Shown here piece by piece: positions 21,155 to 34,796 of a stretch of 64,000 nt of DNA (within the stretch, counting starts at the first letter, position 1; each line of letters begins with the position of its first letter). The notes below the pieces were generated by a model. That model saw only the letters and a program-made list of their open reading frames with translations, ran no database searches and had not been told where the DNA came from. The position numbers were made by a program, and so were the translations under genes. The DNA lies in assembly GCA_031761405.1 (NCBI GenBank), contig JASEVX010000003.1, positions 15,366,973 through 15,430,972 on the forward strand. The letters are read 5' to 3'. The DNA is from Serripes groenlandicus. Its lineage: Eukaryota > Mollusca > Bivalvia > Cardiida > Cardiidae.

Positions 21155-21168
21155 TTTCACAAGATCCT
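21155..21168 (-). other. 5' UTR with splice acceptor of the TRIM-like gene
   Basis: On the minus strand ATGTTTTACAG/GATCTTGTGAAA precedes the ATG: a canonical AG acceptor 12 bases before the start codon. The first exon has not been located. A second possible acceptor (ATATTTCAG/ATTGTGAG) lies near 22390. Confidence 0.6.
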
Positions 21169-21179
21169 GTAAAACATAT

Positions 21180-22975
21180 GAATGAATAATTTAATATTAA
21201 GGCTAAATACCGTACCGTCCTTTTTAATGTGTTTTATGAGAATAGTGACGGGAGGGAAAATCACGTTGTAATAGCCAATAAAGGACAATCTTAACCAGAA
21301 CTATGAGGAAATAAGCCTTAGGAAGTGACTCTGTGTGAGCAATAATGAATATTGCCCTGACGTAGGAAAATAGATCCTCGGATATCTAAAATTTAAGAAC
21401 TGTGTAGATTCAGATCAGCTTGTATATATGCAGGTCATTAATAGGATGTATTGTAATTTGTTCGACATGTATATGTACATGTATGAATACGGTCAGGAAA
21501 CGACGTGAAAGGATAACAAGCTTATACCGTCTTTGATATAACACCCATGGTCATTACCGAAATTCTAGGAAATATATGAAAATCAGTCTTACGTTATACT
21601 TTTCTATGAATGTCGATATCACTTAAACACCAAACACAGCGCCCAAACAGTCACAATGTCTCTTCACTGATGGCTAGATATACCTGAAAATAATGAGAAA
21701 ACAAAAATGTTATTATTTTTACTCCCTTTCCAGCACACAGTACATTTTCAGCAGACAAATGAAGCCTTGAAGGTATATTTAGTGAATGGAGTTGAAAACA
21801 TTGTGGTAAAAGCAAGAGGAGGAATTGATTATAATGAATGTTTTTAAAAGTCGTCCACTGAAGTTGTGTCAAAACACGTTGAGACATATTGCCTCGCCAA
21901 TGGATTGGATACTGCTTGTTAGTTTATACGGGAACTATTCTGAGGTCTTATCTGCGTCCATTGTTTGTAGAAGTAATTAAAACGAACTATGAAAATGGTG
22001 TTCACCTTATCCTTTAATCACGTTTCCCCATTATATTTACCAGGGTCTACTTAAACTTATAGTAGTCCCTGGATTAACATAATATTGAGACATAATGCAG
22101 TCTACGCGAAAGTCGTCAGTCCTTCAGTACTGACTGACACAAATTTATTCGGACTGACAAATTTTCAGGCAATAATTGGTTGAACAAAGAGGAAAATGTA
22201 TGAAAAATTAGCTTTCGAACTGACAGGTTTCAAAAGATTTCATGTAGTCTGCATAATGATGATTATAAAATACGTTCATCAAGATATATTTAAAATAAAC
22301 GACAAGGAAAAGTAAAACAAATGCGCACATACCCGATTCCTTTCTGTGTATATACACCAAACAAGGCACAATCTATCTCACAATCTGAAATATAAATAGA
22401 TCGACAAGATTAATAACTGAAAATGAATGAAACCTTGCTTGAAACTCCCTCTTTTAAGATCGATTCAGGAAAAGCCATTGTCTGGTATAGATAATCATAT
22501 CCAGATCAAAATATCATCAGAGGTACTTTACAAACATAATCTCTTTACAAATGACAGGTTTTATAAAGACTAGATAGATCAATGTCTGTCACCCAATTAA
22601 GATAAATTACATACCATAACCATTTATCTAGAAAATTATGTCACTTCAACATAAAATGACAATGGAAAAAAAAATCTTATACGAACTGTTATTTAACGCT
22701 CTATTCGTCGAGTAGCCCTGCGATTCTAAGTTCTAACCATCTAACACACTTTCATACAGGCCTTTGTTTGAGTGACAGAGTGTAAGACAATGTGTACAGA
22801 ACGCTTATATATACAAGTCGAAAATTACGTAATTAGCTGACGTAAATAATGACGTTTCAATGAATGTCTGATAATCGGAAAATCGGTGCTCTACTCGGAA
22901 AACTGTACAATTTGATATAAGTGTTTTTTGAAAGTGTAGAGCTAAGAGCGCCATTCACTAGATTTTGTTTAACAT
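21180..22975. other. Upstream region of the TRIM-like gene; no other gene recognised
   Basis: Probably holds its first intron, first exon and promoter, but no TATA box or initiator can be fixed. A decayed CCCTTTCCC-family MITE lies near 21720-21870 (ACTCCCTTTCCAGCACACAG, CATTGTGGTAAAAGC). Confidence 0.4.
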
Positions 22976-25900
22976 GTTTAAGGTGTATAGATAAATATTG
23001 GTCCGCATACCAATGTTATGTTTAAAGATTAAAGATAAAGATTGGCATGCACATCAATGGTTTTCTTAAAGTGTGAAGATAAAGATCGGCATGCATATCG
23101 GTAGTATTTTGGAAGTCTTAACATTAAAATCGCCATGCAAATAGCAATGGCATTAATTAAAATTGTTAAGTAAAAGATCGGCATGCATATCGGTGGTATT
23201 TTGGAAGTCTTAACATTAAAATCGCCATGCATATAGCAATAGCATTATTTAAAATTGTTAAGCAAAAGATCGGCATGCATATCGGTGGTATTTTGGAAGT
23301 CTTAACATTAAAATCGCCATGCATATAGCACTGATATTAATTTGAATTGTTAAGTAAACGATCGGCATGCACATCAATTGAAGTACTAAATTAAAGATCG
23401 GCATAGCCCCTACACATCTATGGTCTTTTTGTGAAGATAAAGATTGGCATGCACACCAATAGTATTTTTAAAAATAGAAGAGAAATATCAGACTGCACAT
23501 CCATGGTATTTTCAAATGGTAAATATAAAGATCGGCCCGCTTTTCAATGCTTTTTATCATATACATATGAAGATCCGCATGCACACATATGTTATTTTTA
23601 GAGCCACAAGCACACCAATGGTATTTTTGAAGTCTTAAATTAACATTAAAGTAAAGTAGCCATGCATTAGGGACAACTAATACCTAGTAGTCCCAGCATG
23701 CATATAGCAATGGCATTTTGACATCAATTGTGAAGCGAAATACCAAACAACTGCACATCTGTGGTAATTTTGAAGTGTACATATAAAGATCGGCCCGCTT
23801 GTCAATGTTTTTTTAACATGTAATATGAAGAAACGAAATCACACCAATGGTATTTTTGGAGTTTCAACATTTAAACTACAATGCATATATCAATGGCATT
23901 ATTTTAATTATTAAGTAAAATATCGGCATGCACATCAATTGTGTTTGTTAAGTGTAAAGTACACAACAACGGCATGTACAGCGATGGAATTTTAAAGTGT
24001 GAAGATAATGATTGACATGCGCATGAATGGTAGTTTTAAAATAAAAAGATAAAGATCGGAGTTCATATCGATGTGTTTTTTTTTTAATGTCAAGAGACAC
24101 AACGGACTAAAAGAAACATTTGACCTGACATCATTGTTATTTTTGAAATGTAAGAATCGACCCTGACATCATTGTTATTTTTAAAGTGTAAGTATCAGCC
24201 AGCAACCATATTATAGATTAATTTAGAAATGTAAACATCGTCCCACACATCAATGTTATTTTATAAATGTTTAGATCGGCCTGCACATCAATGATAATTT
24301 TAAATGTAAAGATCAGGCTGCACAGCAATGATATTTTTGAAATGTAAAGATCAGGATGCACATCAAAATATTTTTGAAATGTTAAGATCAGAATGTACAT
24401 CTATGATGTTTCCTTAATGTAAAGATCAGCCTGCAGAGCAACGTTATTTTCTAAATGTTAAGATCAAACCGCACATCAATGATATTATTTAATGTAAAGA
24501 TATGCTTGCCCATAAATTATATTATTTATTGAAAATATCAGCCTGCACATCAATTATATTATTTAATGTAAAGATCAGCCCACACATCAATGATAATTTT
24601 AAATGTTAAGATCAGGCTGCACAGCAATGATATTTTTGAAATGTAAAGATCAGCCTGCAGAGCAACGTTATTTTCTAAATGTTAAGATCAAACCGCACAT
24701 CAATGATATTATTTAATGTAAAGATATGCTTGCCCATAAATTATATTATTTATTGAAAATATCAGCCTGCACATCAATTATATTATTTAATGTAAAGATC
24801 AGCCCACACATCAATGATATTAGATAATGTAGAGATCAGCGTGCACACCAAGGATATTATTTAATGTTAAGATAAGCCTGCCCATAAATGATATTATTTA
24901 TTGTTAAGATCAGCCTGCACATCAATGATAGTATTTAATGTAAAGATCAGCCTGTACATCAATGATATTATTTAATGTAAAGATCAGTCTGTACATCAAT
25001 GATATTATTTACTGTAAAGATCTGCTGCACACCAATGTTATTATTTAATTTAAATATCAGCCTGCACAGAAATGATATTATTTAATGTAAAGATCAGCAT
25101 GCACATCAATGTTATTATTTTATGTAAAGATCAGTCTGTACATCAATGATATTATTTAATGTAAAGATCTGCTGCACACCAATGTTATTATTTAATTTAA
25201 ATATCAGCCTGCACAGAAATGATATTATTTAATGTAAAGATCAGCATGCACATCAATGTTATTATTTTATGTAAAGATCAGCATGAACACCAAGGATATT
25301 TTTTAAAGTAAAGATCAGTCCGCACATATATATATATTTTTTTAATGTAAAGACATTTCTATTCCAAAGATCAGCCGGCTTCTTAATGATATTTTTGAAA
25401 TGTTAAGATCAGCCCGCACAACCAATGATATTTTTTAATTTAAAGATAATCCTGCACATCAATTTTATTTTCTAAATATAAATAACAGCCCACAGATCAA
25501 TTCTATTTTCTAAATGTAAAGATCAGCATACATATCAATGATATTTTTTAGGGTAAAGATCAGCCCGCACATCAAGAATATTTTTGAAATGTAAACATAA
25601 GTAAACATATTTTTTAGGGTAAAGATCAGCCCGCACATCAATGATATTTTTGAAATATAAAAATCGGCCAGCACACCAATCATATTTTTTAAATGAAATG
25701 ATAATATCAGCCAGCACATTAAGATATTTTTTAAATGCAAACATCGGCCCACACATCAATGATATTTTTGGAATGTAAAGATCAGACTGCACATACATAA
25801 TGATTTCTTAATGTAAAGATCAGCCTGTACTTCAAGATATTTTTCAAATGTAAAGATCAGCCTGCAGAACAATGTTATTTTCTAAATGTAAAGATCAGCC

Positions 25901-26305
25901 GGCACATCAATGATATTTTTTAAATATAAAGATCAGCCTGCACATCAACTTTATTTTCTAAATATAAATAACAGCCCACACATCAATTCTATTTTCTAAA
26001 TGTAAAGATCGGCATACATATCAATGAAATTTAAAGGTAAAGATCAGCCGATAGATGAATGATATTTTTGAAATGTATTTTAAAGATCGCACACTAATTA
26101 TATTTTTAAAATATTAAGATCGACCCGCACACAATTTATAGTTTTGAAATAAAAAGATCAGCCCACACATCAATGATAGTTTTGAAAGGTTAAGATCATC
26201 CGGCACATCACTGATATTTTTGAAATGTAAAGGTCAGCCAGGATACTAATGATATTTTTGAAATGTAAAGATCAGGCGGCACATCAATGATCTTTTTTAA
26301 ATATA
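22976..26305. repeat. 37-38-bp satellite array, first block, with higher-order repeats
   Basis: The monomer is close to AAATGTAAAGATCAGCCTGC followed by ACATCAATGATATTTTTG. Divergent longer units open the array (23000-24100). Higher-order repetition is clear: a ~226-bp block (24420-24585) recurs at 24654-24820; a ~150-bp block recurs at 24965-25260; a ~100-bp run at 25440-25540 recurs near 25930-26030; and ~108-bp units occupy 23070-23330. The open frames are artefacts of the repeat. Confidence 0.9.
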
Positions 26306-26725
26306 ACTAGAAATACTGTGAGCAAAGCTCACTGAAGAATACCCCACCGCTCCCCTCCCAAAGCCGAGGCGTATGACTTTCTTTCATGCATATCTACATA
26401 TGATGTGTAAATTTTGAACCAAATCCATTGAGCCGTATAGGAGGAGTAGTGCTTACAAGAAATGTGGAGGTATGTGCACAGGAGTCCCTCGCAGGTAACC
26501 TCTAAGTTGAATTATCTCCCCTTGGAAAAATCCGAGGCATATGATCTTTCTTCATGCATATCTACATATGATGTGTAACCTTCGTGTAAAGTTTGAACCA
26601 AATCCATTGAGCCGTTTAGGAGGAGTAGTGCTTACAAGAAATGTGGACATACGGACAGACAGACGGACAGACAGACGGACAGACGGACAGACGGACGGAC
26701 GGACGGTGATTCCTATATACCCCCC
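26306..26725 (-). mobile_element. Helentron-like element inserted in the satellite
   Basis: Begins CTAGAAATACT and the perfect hairpin GTGAGC-aaa-GCTCAC (26318-26332). It holds two ~165-bp repeats with 'gcatatctacatatgatgtgtaa' and 'gagccgt.taggaggagtagt', then a GACAGACGGACAGACGGACG run, and ends in ATACCCCCC. Satellite monomers continue on both sides. Orientation is inferred from the hairpin end. Confidence 0.75.
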
Positions 26726-26795
26726 AAGATATTTTGAAAAGTAAACATCAGCACACACATTAATGATACTTTTGAAATTTAAAGATCAGCCAGCA
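26726..26795. repeat. Satellite block between two insertions
   Basis: Two monomers of the same 37-38-bp satellite (AGTAAACATCAGCACACACA and AATTTAAAGATCAGCCAGCA) survive between the insertions. Confidence 0.8.
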
Positions 26796-27664
26796 CATAT
26801 GAGGTCAAAAACTAGGTCACTAGGTCAAATTGAAGGGAAATCTTGTTAACCATCTGGATGTTGAAGACGCACGACGCACGACGGACAGCGGACGGACGCC
26901 GGACAAAATGTGATCACAATAGATCACCTTGGACAAGTTCGAAACTGGGCCATATGAGGTCAAAAACTAGGTCACCAGGTCAAATTGAAGGGAAATCTTG
27001 TTAACACTCTGGAGGCCACATTTTCAACTAGAGCATTCTGAAACTTTATCAGAATGTTTGTCTTGATGATATGTAAACCAAGTTCGAACATGGGTCATGT
27101 CGGGTCAAAAAGTAGGTCACTAGGTTAAATTGAAGGAAAATCTTGTTAACACTTCCGAGGCTGCAATTTTTGCTTCAGCAGTTTGAAATTTTGTCAGAAT
27201 ATCTTTCTTAAAAAATTCTAGGTCAAGTTCGAATATGGGTCATATTGGGTCAAAAACTAGGTCACTAGGCCAAATTGAAGGGAAATATTGTTAACACTGT
27301 AGTAGCCGCATTTGTGGGTACAGCAGCTTGAAATTTGATCAGAATGTTGAGCTGAATGATATCTAGGTCACGTTCGAATATGGGTCATGTCAGTTCAAAA
27401 ACTAGGTCACTAGGGCAAATTGAAGGGAAATATTATTAACACTCTGGATACTGTAATTTTAACTTGAGCATGATGACACTTTATCAGAATGTATGTCTTG
27501 ATAATATGTAATCAAGTTGGAACATGGGTCATGTTGGATCAAAAAGTAGGTCACTAGGTCAAATTGAAGGAAAATCTTGTTAACAATCTAGAGTCCCCAT
27601 TTTTGCTTCAGAAGTTTGAAATTTTGTCAGAATGTTTGTCTTAAAGATATCTAGGTCCAGCAGC
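26796..27664 (+). mobile_element. Rearranged Helentron-like element inserted in the satellite
   Basis: About five units of ~160-180 bp built on 'aactaggtcactaggtcaaattgaagg', 'aaatcttgttaacactct' and 'gtcagaatgtttgtctta'. The tail GACGGACAGCGGACGGACGC and GTGATCACAATAGATCACCTT (26868-26931) is not at the end but is followed by more repeat units, so the element has rearranged or is two copies joined. Satellite resumes at 27664. Confidence 0.7.
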
Positions 27665-29480
27665 TTGACATTTTTCAAATGTTAAGATCAGTCTGCACTT
27701 CTAGATATTTTTCAAATGTTAAGACCAGCCTGTAATTCTAGTTATTCTTTAAATGTCAAGATCGGCCTGCATACAAATGATATTTTTAAATGTAAAGACC
27801 AGCTTGCACTTCAAGACCTTTTTTTTTAATGCAAAGATCTGCCAGCACATCAATGATATTTTTTAATTATAAAAATCAGCCCACACATCAATGATACTTT
27901 TGAAATGTAAACATCAGCCGGCACTTCAAGGTATTTTTGAAATTTTAACATCAGCCCACACACCAATGATATTTTTGAAATGTAAACATCAGCCCACACA
28001 TCAATGATATTTTTGAAATGTAAACTTTAGCCCACACATCAATGATACTTTCGAAATGTATGGATCAGCTGGCACACAAATGATACTTTTAAATGTAAAG
28101 ATCGGCCTGTAAAATGTTAAGATCAGCTGGCACACCTATGATATTTTTGAAATGTAAGGATAGATGAGCATGCACATCAAGATATTTTTGAAATGTAAAG
28201 AGAAAGAACGGCACATTAAATGTTAAGATCAGCCAGCACTTCTAGATATTTTGCAAAGGTTAAGATCAGCCTGCACTTCTAGATATTTTGCAAAGGTAAA
28301 GATCAGCCTGCACTTCTAGATATTTTGCAAAGGTTAAGATCAGCCTGCACTTCTAGATATTTTGCAAAGGTTAAGATCAGCCTGCACTTCTAGATATTTT
28401 GCAAAGGTTAAGATCAGCCTGCACTTCTAGATATTTTGCAAAGGTTAAGATCAGCCTGCACTTCTAGATATTTTGCAAAGGTTAAGATCAGCCTGCACTT
28501 CTAGACAGTTTGCAAAGGTTAAGATCAGCCTGCACAGAAATGATATTTTTGAAATGTTTAGATCAGCCAGTACACCAATGATTTTTTCTAAATGAAAAGA
28601 TCGATAGTTAAACAATAAACACCTATGATATTTTGAAATGTAAATATCAGCCTGCACTTTAAGAACATTTTTTAATGATAAGTTAAGCTGGCACATCCAT
28701 GATATATTTGCAATGTATAGATCAGCCTGCACATCAATGATATTTTTGAAATGTAACGATCAGCGTGCACTTCAAGATATTTTTTAACCCTTTCCCACAT
28801 ACAACAATGTTGCAGCAGACGACTTTCAAAACATATTGACAAGAACATGAAAAATGGTTTTATGGTGAAAGGTTTAAATGTATAGATCAATGATATTTTT
28901 AAGATGTAAAGATCGACCCGCACATTAATGCTATTTTGAGATGTAAAGATAAACCGGCACTTCAATTAAATTTTAGAAATGTAAAGATCAGCTTGCACAT
29001 CAATGATATTTTTCAAATGTAAAAATCAGTCAGAACATGAATGATACTTTTGGGATGTAAACATTAGCTGGTACATCAATGATATTTTTCAAATGTAAAA
29101 ATCAGTCAGAACATGAATGATACTTTTGGGATGTAAACATTAGCTGGTACATCAATGATATTTTTTCAAATGTAAAAATCAGTCAGAACATGAATGATAC
29201 TTTTGGGATGTAAACATTAGCTGGTACATCAATGATATTTTTTCAAATGTAAAAATCAGTCAGAACATGAATGATACTTTTGGGATGTAAACATCAGCTG
29301 GTACATCAATGATATTTTTCAAATGTAAAAATCAGTCAGAACATGAATGATACTTTTGGGATGTAAACATCAGCCCGCACACCAAGGATATTTTGTAAAG
29401 ATCAGGCTGCACTTCAAGAATTTTTTTTAAATGTTAAGATCGTCCAGCACACCAATGAATTTTATAAATGAAACGATCGA
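27665..29480. repeat. 37-38-bp satellite array, last block
   Basis: Includes a homogenised run of eight 37-bp copies of CCTGCACTTCTAGATATTTT (28255-28520) and four to five copies of a 76-bp dimer containing 'aatcagtcagaacatgaatgat' and 'ttagctggtacatcaatgat' (29020-29370). A decayed MITE interrupts it at 28787-28880. The array ends near 29480. Confidence 0.9.
28787..28880. mobile_element. Decayed CCCTTTCCC-family MITE in the satellite
   Basis: AACCCTTTCCCACATACAAC, GCAGCAGACGACTTTCAAAA, then GGTGAAAGGTTTAA. Internal part shortened. Confidence 0.65.
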
Positions 29481-31370
29481 CAGTTGAACAAAAAAGTTTC
29501 GTGAATTATATACTATAAATAGACTGGGTACTACAAGCCGTGTCTGCATATTTAAGAATGCAGTGGAAAAAATGGTGCATTCAGATGTATGAGGTAATTT
29601 GATTTTCACAATAACCGTCCTCAAAAGTCGAGTGTGGGATGTGAGGCATATCTACAGAATACCTCCTGTTTAAAATTGCCGTTCAGAATTACAATGACTT
29701 TTAAATTTTAACCATGCCATGTCTATGGTCATTAAAATTCAAAAATGACTTTTTACATCATGTTAGGGTCGGATATTTACCTAATCAAATAAAATGTAAT
29801 AAGTGTGTTAAGAAAACTTACCAAAATCCCTGTTTTTGATAAATAAATAAATTTATTCCTTTCTCATTCACGCTTTCTGTTCACTCTGTAAAATGTACGT
29901 CAGGCCTTTTTGGAAGCTCAAAGTCGAATGCGGGTCTGAGTAATTATGTTAATATGAATTAAAACTCACGTGGTACATTTCCTTATACGGTATAAATGAC
30001 GGCCCATAGAAACCGTGGTATAAATAGATTTAACCTATAACACTTAATCGGTAATTTTGAATCGTATACTCTGAAAGGTTTTAAAATTGAAATGCGAACG
30101 CACGCGTTACATACATTGTTAAAAATCATTAAATAGAAATGAGAAATGTCGAAGTCTAGACTTATGTCCCCATAATGTTGTCAAATCTATAATTGTATCT
30201 TAGTCAAGGCTAATACTTAAAACAAGTAGTTATCTATTGGGTACCAAACTAAACCAACAATACCAAACTGCTTAATCGGTAACGTCACTTAGTTATCAAC
30301 CCTAAGGTTTGCAATCTGAAATGAGTTAGTTTAAAAATCTCCTTTTGCCACTGTTCACTCATTGCTTTAATAAGTATACCTTTATTACCAGAGATTAGCC
30401 ATGTTTATGTGAGGATGGTCTCAATTTAACCAGAGCTGCAGATGTGTTGTATGTGAGAAAGGAATTCGGTTGTTATATACGCTGTAATGGAAATAATACA
30501 GAAGTGGTTTAATTGGTTGTATTTTAACGTTGTTTTCAACGATTTTTCAATCACTGTGGCAAACGTGTATTCCTTTTTTATTTATCTTACCAGTAATTCA
30601 TACAACATTTTCCCTAAGCAACTGGCTTCCTTCCACATATCTTATTTTAGCCTTTTTGGTAATCTAAGGTGCATTGCAAAGGCAGGTTTTTTTTATATTA
30701 TTTATACATTTTTGAAAAATGCAGCATATCTGCACTGCATTTTGAGCGAAACGAAGTAGATTATCACGGCAAAAAAAACCTCACTCAACCATCTAGGGTT
30801 TTCAGGAAACATGTTTTGACGCCAGTGTCTCTTGTACGGATAGTTGTTGAGAGTTATTTTAGTAAGACAAAGGGAAACGATTGAAAATATGCCCAATAAA
30901 AGGACCCTTATCTGCAGTCTAATATGTCATTTGGTAAGTTTTTATGAATGTGTGTGGTACTGCTTCACCTGTTGGTACAGTATTAAACTTGGTCTTTGTT
31001 TCGACACAATATATAACTTTCAAACACAGAAGTGTAGTTTTATTTGGCTAACATTTGATTTAAAGTTGTTTGATTTCAGGTGACTGTAAACAGCACAAAT
31101 GAATAAAAACTTATTGTATAATGAAGTATTCTTTTATTAACCGTTCTCAGTTTGAGATGTTTTTTCTCGCTCCGCTTATTTTCTATATCGTCTGAAATGT
31201 TAGCCCTTTATTCGTGAAGATATATAATACCGCCTTAAACTATTTGAAAAGGCCATGACAATAAGCAGATCGTGTAACTGACTTAGGTATCACTCGACAC
31301 TATCAACCTTATCTGACCTTTGGTACCGATATACATGTTGTATATAGTATTATGAAGTCGTGCATGAAGT
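29481..31370. other. No gene recognised
   Basis: AT-rich. The 90-codon frame at 30487-30759 is rich in Phe/Tyr/Ile with no domain or splice signals and is probably chance. CAGATGTGTTGTATGTGAGA at 30437 is the edge of a decayed MITE. Confidence 0.4.
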
Positions 31371-31712
<342 letters not shown>

Positions 31713-31749
31713 ATTCACAACTCTACTTAATTTATAAATGCATAAGCTA

Positions 31750-32176
31750 GATCTTATCGTTGCGCAAGGACATCCGTTTTAACCTTTTTTTACAAACAGT
31801 AACTGTGCAGCAGAAGAAAGGGAAAGCTTCTTGTTGGTAAGACATGGGAGATTTTTATAGAATACAAATTAAATTATTGTATTAGAATTACACAATGTTA
31901 CAAAAAGATAGATTGTCCATAACAAATCCATCAAACACGACATTTCAAAATAAGTGTTATGATTTGAATTAATGTTTGTAATTGTCACGCATTCATCCCT
32001 AGTTCTCATATATTCTATAGGAATGTAACGTATACAGCTTATGCATGATTAGGGACTTCCTCATGTTGCATATATATCACTTTACATAAACATCTGTAAA
32101 GCAATAGGTATTACCCTCCAGTGTCTTTATAAAATAAATCGGGACTTTCCCCATTTACTCCCACATGTAATAAAAT
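31750..32176. other. No gene recognised
   Basis: AT-rich; no repeats or open frames worth calling. Confidence 0.4.
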
Positions 32177-32421
32177 TGAGCCGTCCCGCGAAAAACCAAC
32201 AGTATGGTCTCTGCGTAATGTATCAACAAGATCAGACTGATCCGGACCGACACATTCCGTCTCAGGGAGATAGAGGTATAGAGTAATGATTCATGAAACA
32301 GAAAATCCACAGGAGGCAAACAAATGTCCAATCCTGGTAAGCCTGTGCGGCATGCTTAGTCTGATTAGGGTCGACACTTTACGCAGAGTCCATAATGTTG
32401 GTTTACTCGCGAGACGGCTCA
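32177..32421. mobile_element. 245-bp MITE with ~43-bp TIRs
   Basis: Left end TGAGCCGTCCCGCGAAAAAC, right end (complement) TGAGCCGTCTCGCGAGTAAA. Both continue through 'ccaaca.tatgg' to 'ctctgcgtaa'. The core has GACCGACACATTCCGTCTCA and 'gaaaatccacaggag'. A diverged copy lies at 39171-39400. The short plus-strand open frame inside is not a gene. Confidence 0.8.
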
Positions 32422-32429
32422 AATGTGTT

Positions 32430-33214
32430 TTGACGAGGCATGATCCAAACGTAAATATCAGTAAGTCACACAGGGGTCATTGTAACGTGTACTGCTGTGT
32501 CATGACTTACAATTAGCTAAAATCAAAAGGAACACTATAAGACGCTTTTTCATAAAAAACATATGTCTCCCCGATTGTACAGTCATAAGGTCTTCTTCTC
32601 GTATAAGCAAATCATCCTTTGACGTTTGAAGGGTCAAAGGATTATTGAGATATAAAGCGGAAACCAAATTAACTTTCACGGCCCATAAGATCTTTTCCTT
32701 TGCTCTGGTGACTCAACATACTAGGCGTCATCTACTGACCGAATCAATCTTCCAAAGTTTTAAGACTTCTGGTCAAAGCTTTCATGATATGTTAAGCATA
32801 AACCAATTTTGAATTTACAGCCACTGTTACCTTAACAATTGACCCAATGACCCGAATAACAAAAGTGCTCAGCCCCGCATGGAATCAAATCATCTTGTGA
32901 AGGTATTAATCGGAGACGGATTTGACACTCATGGCCCTTGTGAACTTAAACTCATTTCCATTGATCCGTAAAACAGTCGTACATTCAATAACTTTAATCA
33001 TCCTATGAATTTAAAGACAGTGGGATATACTGGTTCTTAAAGTAGTAAGCGGAAACAGATCTGACCTTTAAGGTCCTTGTGACATTGACCTTTGTGACCC
33101 AATGACACAACAAGTATTAGTGATAATTAACTAATTACACCAATCATCCTATGACATTTGAAGACTCTATGTAGTGTGGGTCTCTTTTTATTTAGTGAAA
33201 ACCAACGTGTGACG
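32430..33214. other. No gene recognised
   Basis: Contains spaced 'ttgtgaccttgacc'-like motifs (32930-33110) as in internal repeats of bivalve short elements, but no ends are visible. Confidence 0.4.
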
Positions 33215-33734
33215 AACGGACGGTCGGTCTTACCGAGGAACAGGACAAAAAACAATATGTTTTCCCTAAATACGAAGACAGACCCTTTAAGCGCGAGATG
33301 GGTGATGTATGTCTCCAAGAAATAGCGCAGTGATATAAAATTGTACTAACAACGTGTTACATGTTCTCTTACACTGGAACAGTTTTATTCTTTAGTTGGG
33401 GTTTATTAACCTTTTTCAACAGTTGTTTTCTGTTAAACCCAGGAATCAGAACACCGAATGACAGAAAATCATGAAAACGTGCATTGTCCATGGGCACTCC
33501 CATATTGATCTAAACTGCTATAAAACTACTGTGAAACTAGACTTACTCAATCTACATTATTATCGTGATTGTATGTATGTTAGACTTACGCCAGTAAATG
33601 ATACTGTTTTACGAATAAGAAGGAACTTGTGATTGACAAATCTATACTGGATTGGGACAACCATTATATCAACAAACAGATATCATTTTACCGACGAACA
33701 GGACAAAAACAATATGTTTACCCTTAACACGAAT

Positions 33735-33988
33735 AAAGGACCATTGAATGAATGAATGTATATTGTTTTATGGCGCATCGACAGCTAAGGTCATTTAGCG
33801 CGCAATTAAATTTAATTATTCATGATCCCTGGGTAAACAAACCAGTACTAGGCTAGAAAATGTGCCTTGCCCAAGGGCACTCCACCATGACCGTAGTGCC
33901 GCAACTGGGGATCGAACCCGGGACACCCGGTTTCGAAATCCCCGACGCTAACCACTCGACCACAGCGGATTCCAAAAGGACCATTGAA
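33735..33988 (-). mobile_element. tRNA-derived SINE (33749-33974) with perfect 14-bp target duplication
   Basis: Identical AAAGGACCATTGAA at 33735-33748 and 33975-33988. On the minus strand the 5' part is a tRNA-like head: A box TGGTCGAGTGGTTA and B box GGTTCGATCCC. The body has CCTTGGGCAAGGCAC, and the tail ends GCGCCATAAAACAATA with ATTCATTCATTC. Unit A lacks it at the same place, an internal empty-site control. Confidence 0.92.
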
Positions 33989-34157
33989 GCGCGAGACGTG
34001 TGTTGTATGAAATAGCGCAGTGACATTTAATTGTTCTAACAAAGTGTTACATGTTTCTTACACCGAAACAGTTTTATTCGTTGGTTGGGGTTTATTATCC
34101 TTTTTAAACTGTTGTTTTCTGTTAAAACCCAGGAATCCTGAACACTGAATGACAGAG

Positions 34158-34663
34158 TATTATTGCATACTTTCATATTGTCCCGTTCACTTTGCATTGA
34201 AGAAAGTGGTCATGATTTTTCGATCATGACCGCTGTCAAGGAGTGATCATGACCGTAGATAAGGACGTGCGAAAATTCTGCATAATTAACATGCTAGGGA
34301 CTACTTTTGTTATATAAACAAACATAGCTGAACTAAATATCATTGTTAAACCTCACGGGACTTTGTAATGTTAAATTCTCATATATTGATCATGAACAAT
34401 TTCTTACTGTCTCATGCTAACAGTACGTTTTTGACATGAAAACAGTCTAAAACGCGCATCTAAAATGTTGGTTATGCACGTGCATGACGTCATTTAAAAA
34501 AAGTTACGTCACCGTTATATTTCAAACGGCATTTGCACAAAAATTACTACTTATGTAAACGAACAGTTTGTTTTTAATTCGGAAGCAGATTTATCAATTC
34601 TAGATAATAAAAAAAACCTCCACAACGTAAAGCAAATAGTTTACAATATGAAAGTATGCAATA
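34158..34663. mobile_element. TIR element in duplication unit B
   Basis: TATTGCATACTTTCATATTG (34161-34180) is matched by its complement at 34643-34663. The interior has ATGACGTCATTT and a ~170-bp stretch (34347-34520) also present at 35038-35210, so it shares its core with the next element. A small hairpin (GGTCATGATTTTTCGATCATGACC) is at about 34207-34231. Confidence 0.75.
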
Positions 34664-34666
34664 AAA

Positions 34667-34796
34667 AGGTTATTGACCCTGTACTGTGAAATCATCGTTG
34701 GACCTCGTTCTTTGGCGAACGTAGCCTCGCAAGCTCGGCAACGCCAACCAAAGAACTCGGTCCAACGATGATTTCATAGTACAGGGTCAATAACCT
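34667..34796. mobile_element. Foldback element 1: 130-bp near-perfect palindrome
   Basis: Arms of 49 bp (34667-34715 and 34748-34796) begin AGGTTATTGACCCTGTACTG and differ at two to three bases. The loop (GCCTCGCAAGCTCGGC) is itself palindromic. It is directly preceded by AATAAAA and followed by ATAATAC. Confidence 0.85.

Noticed and set aside
22976..29480. CRISPR-like array of ~37-bp repeats
   Set aside because: The repeats are contiguous monomers without unique spacers, and the genome is eukaryotic.
30487..30759. 90-codon aromatic-rich gene
   Set aside because: Composition is as expected from AT-rich DNA and no domain is seen.
33900..33970. Genuine tRNA gene on the minus strand
   Set aside because: Lies inside a SINE bounded by AAAGGACCATTGAA duplications.
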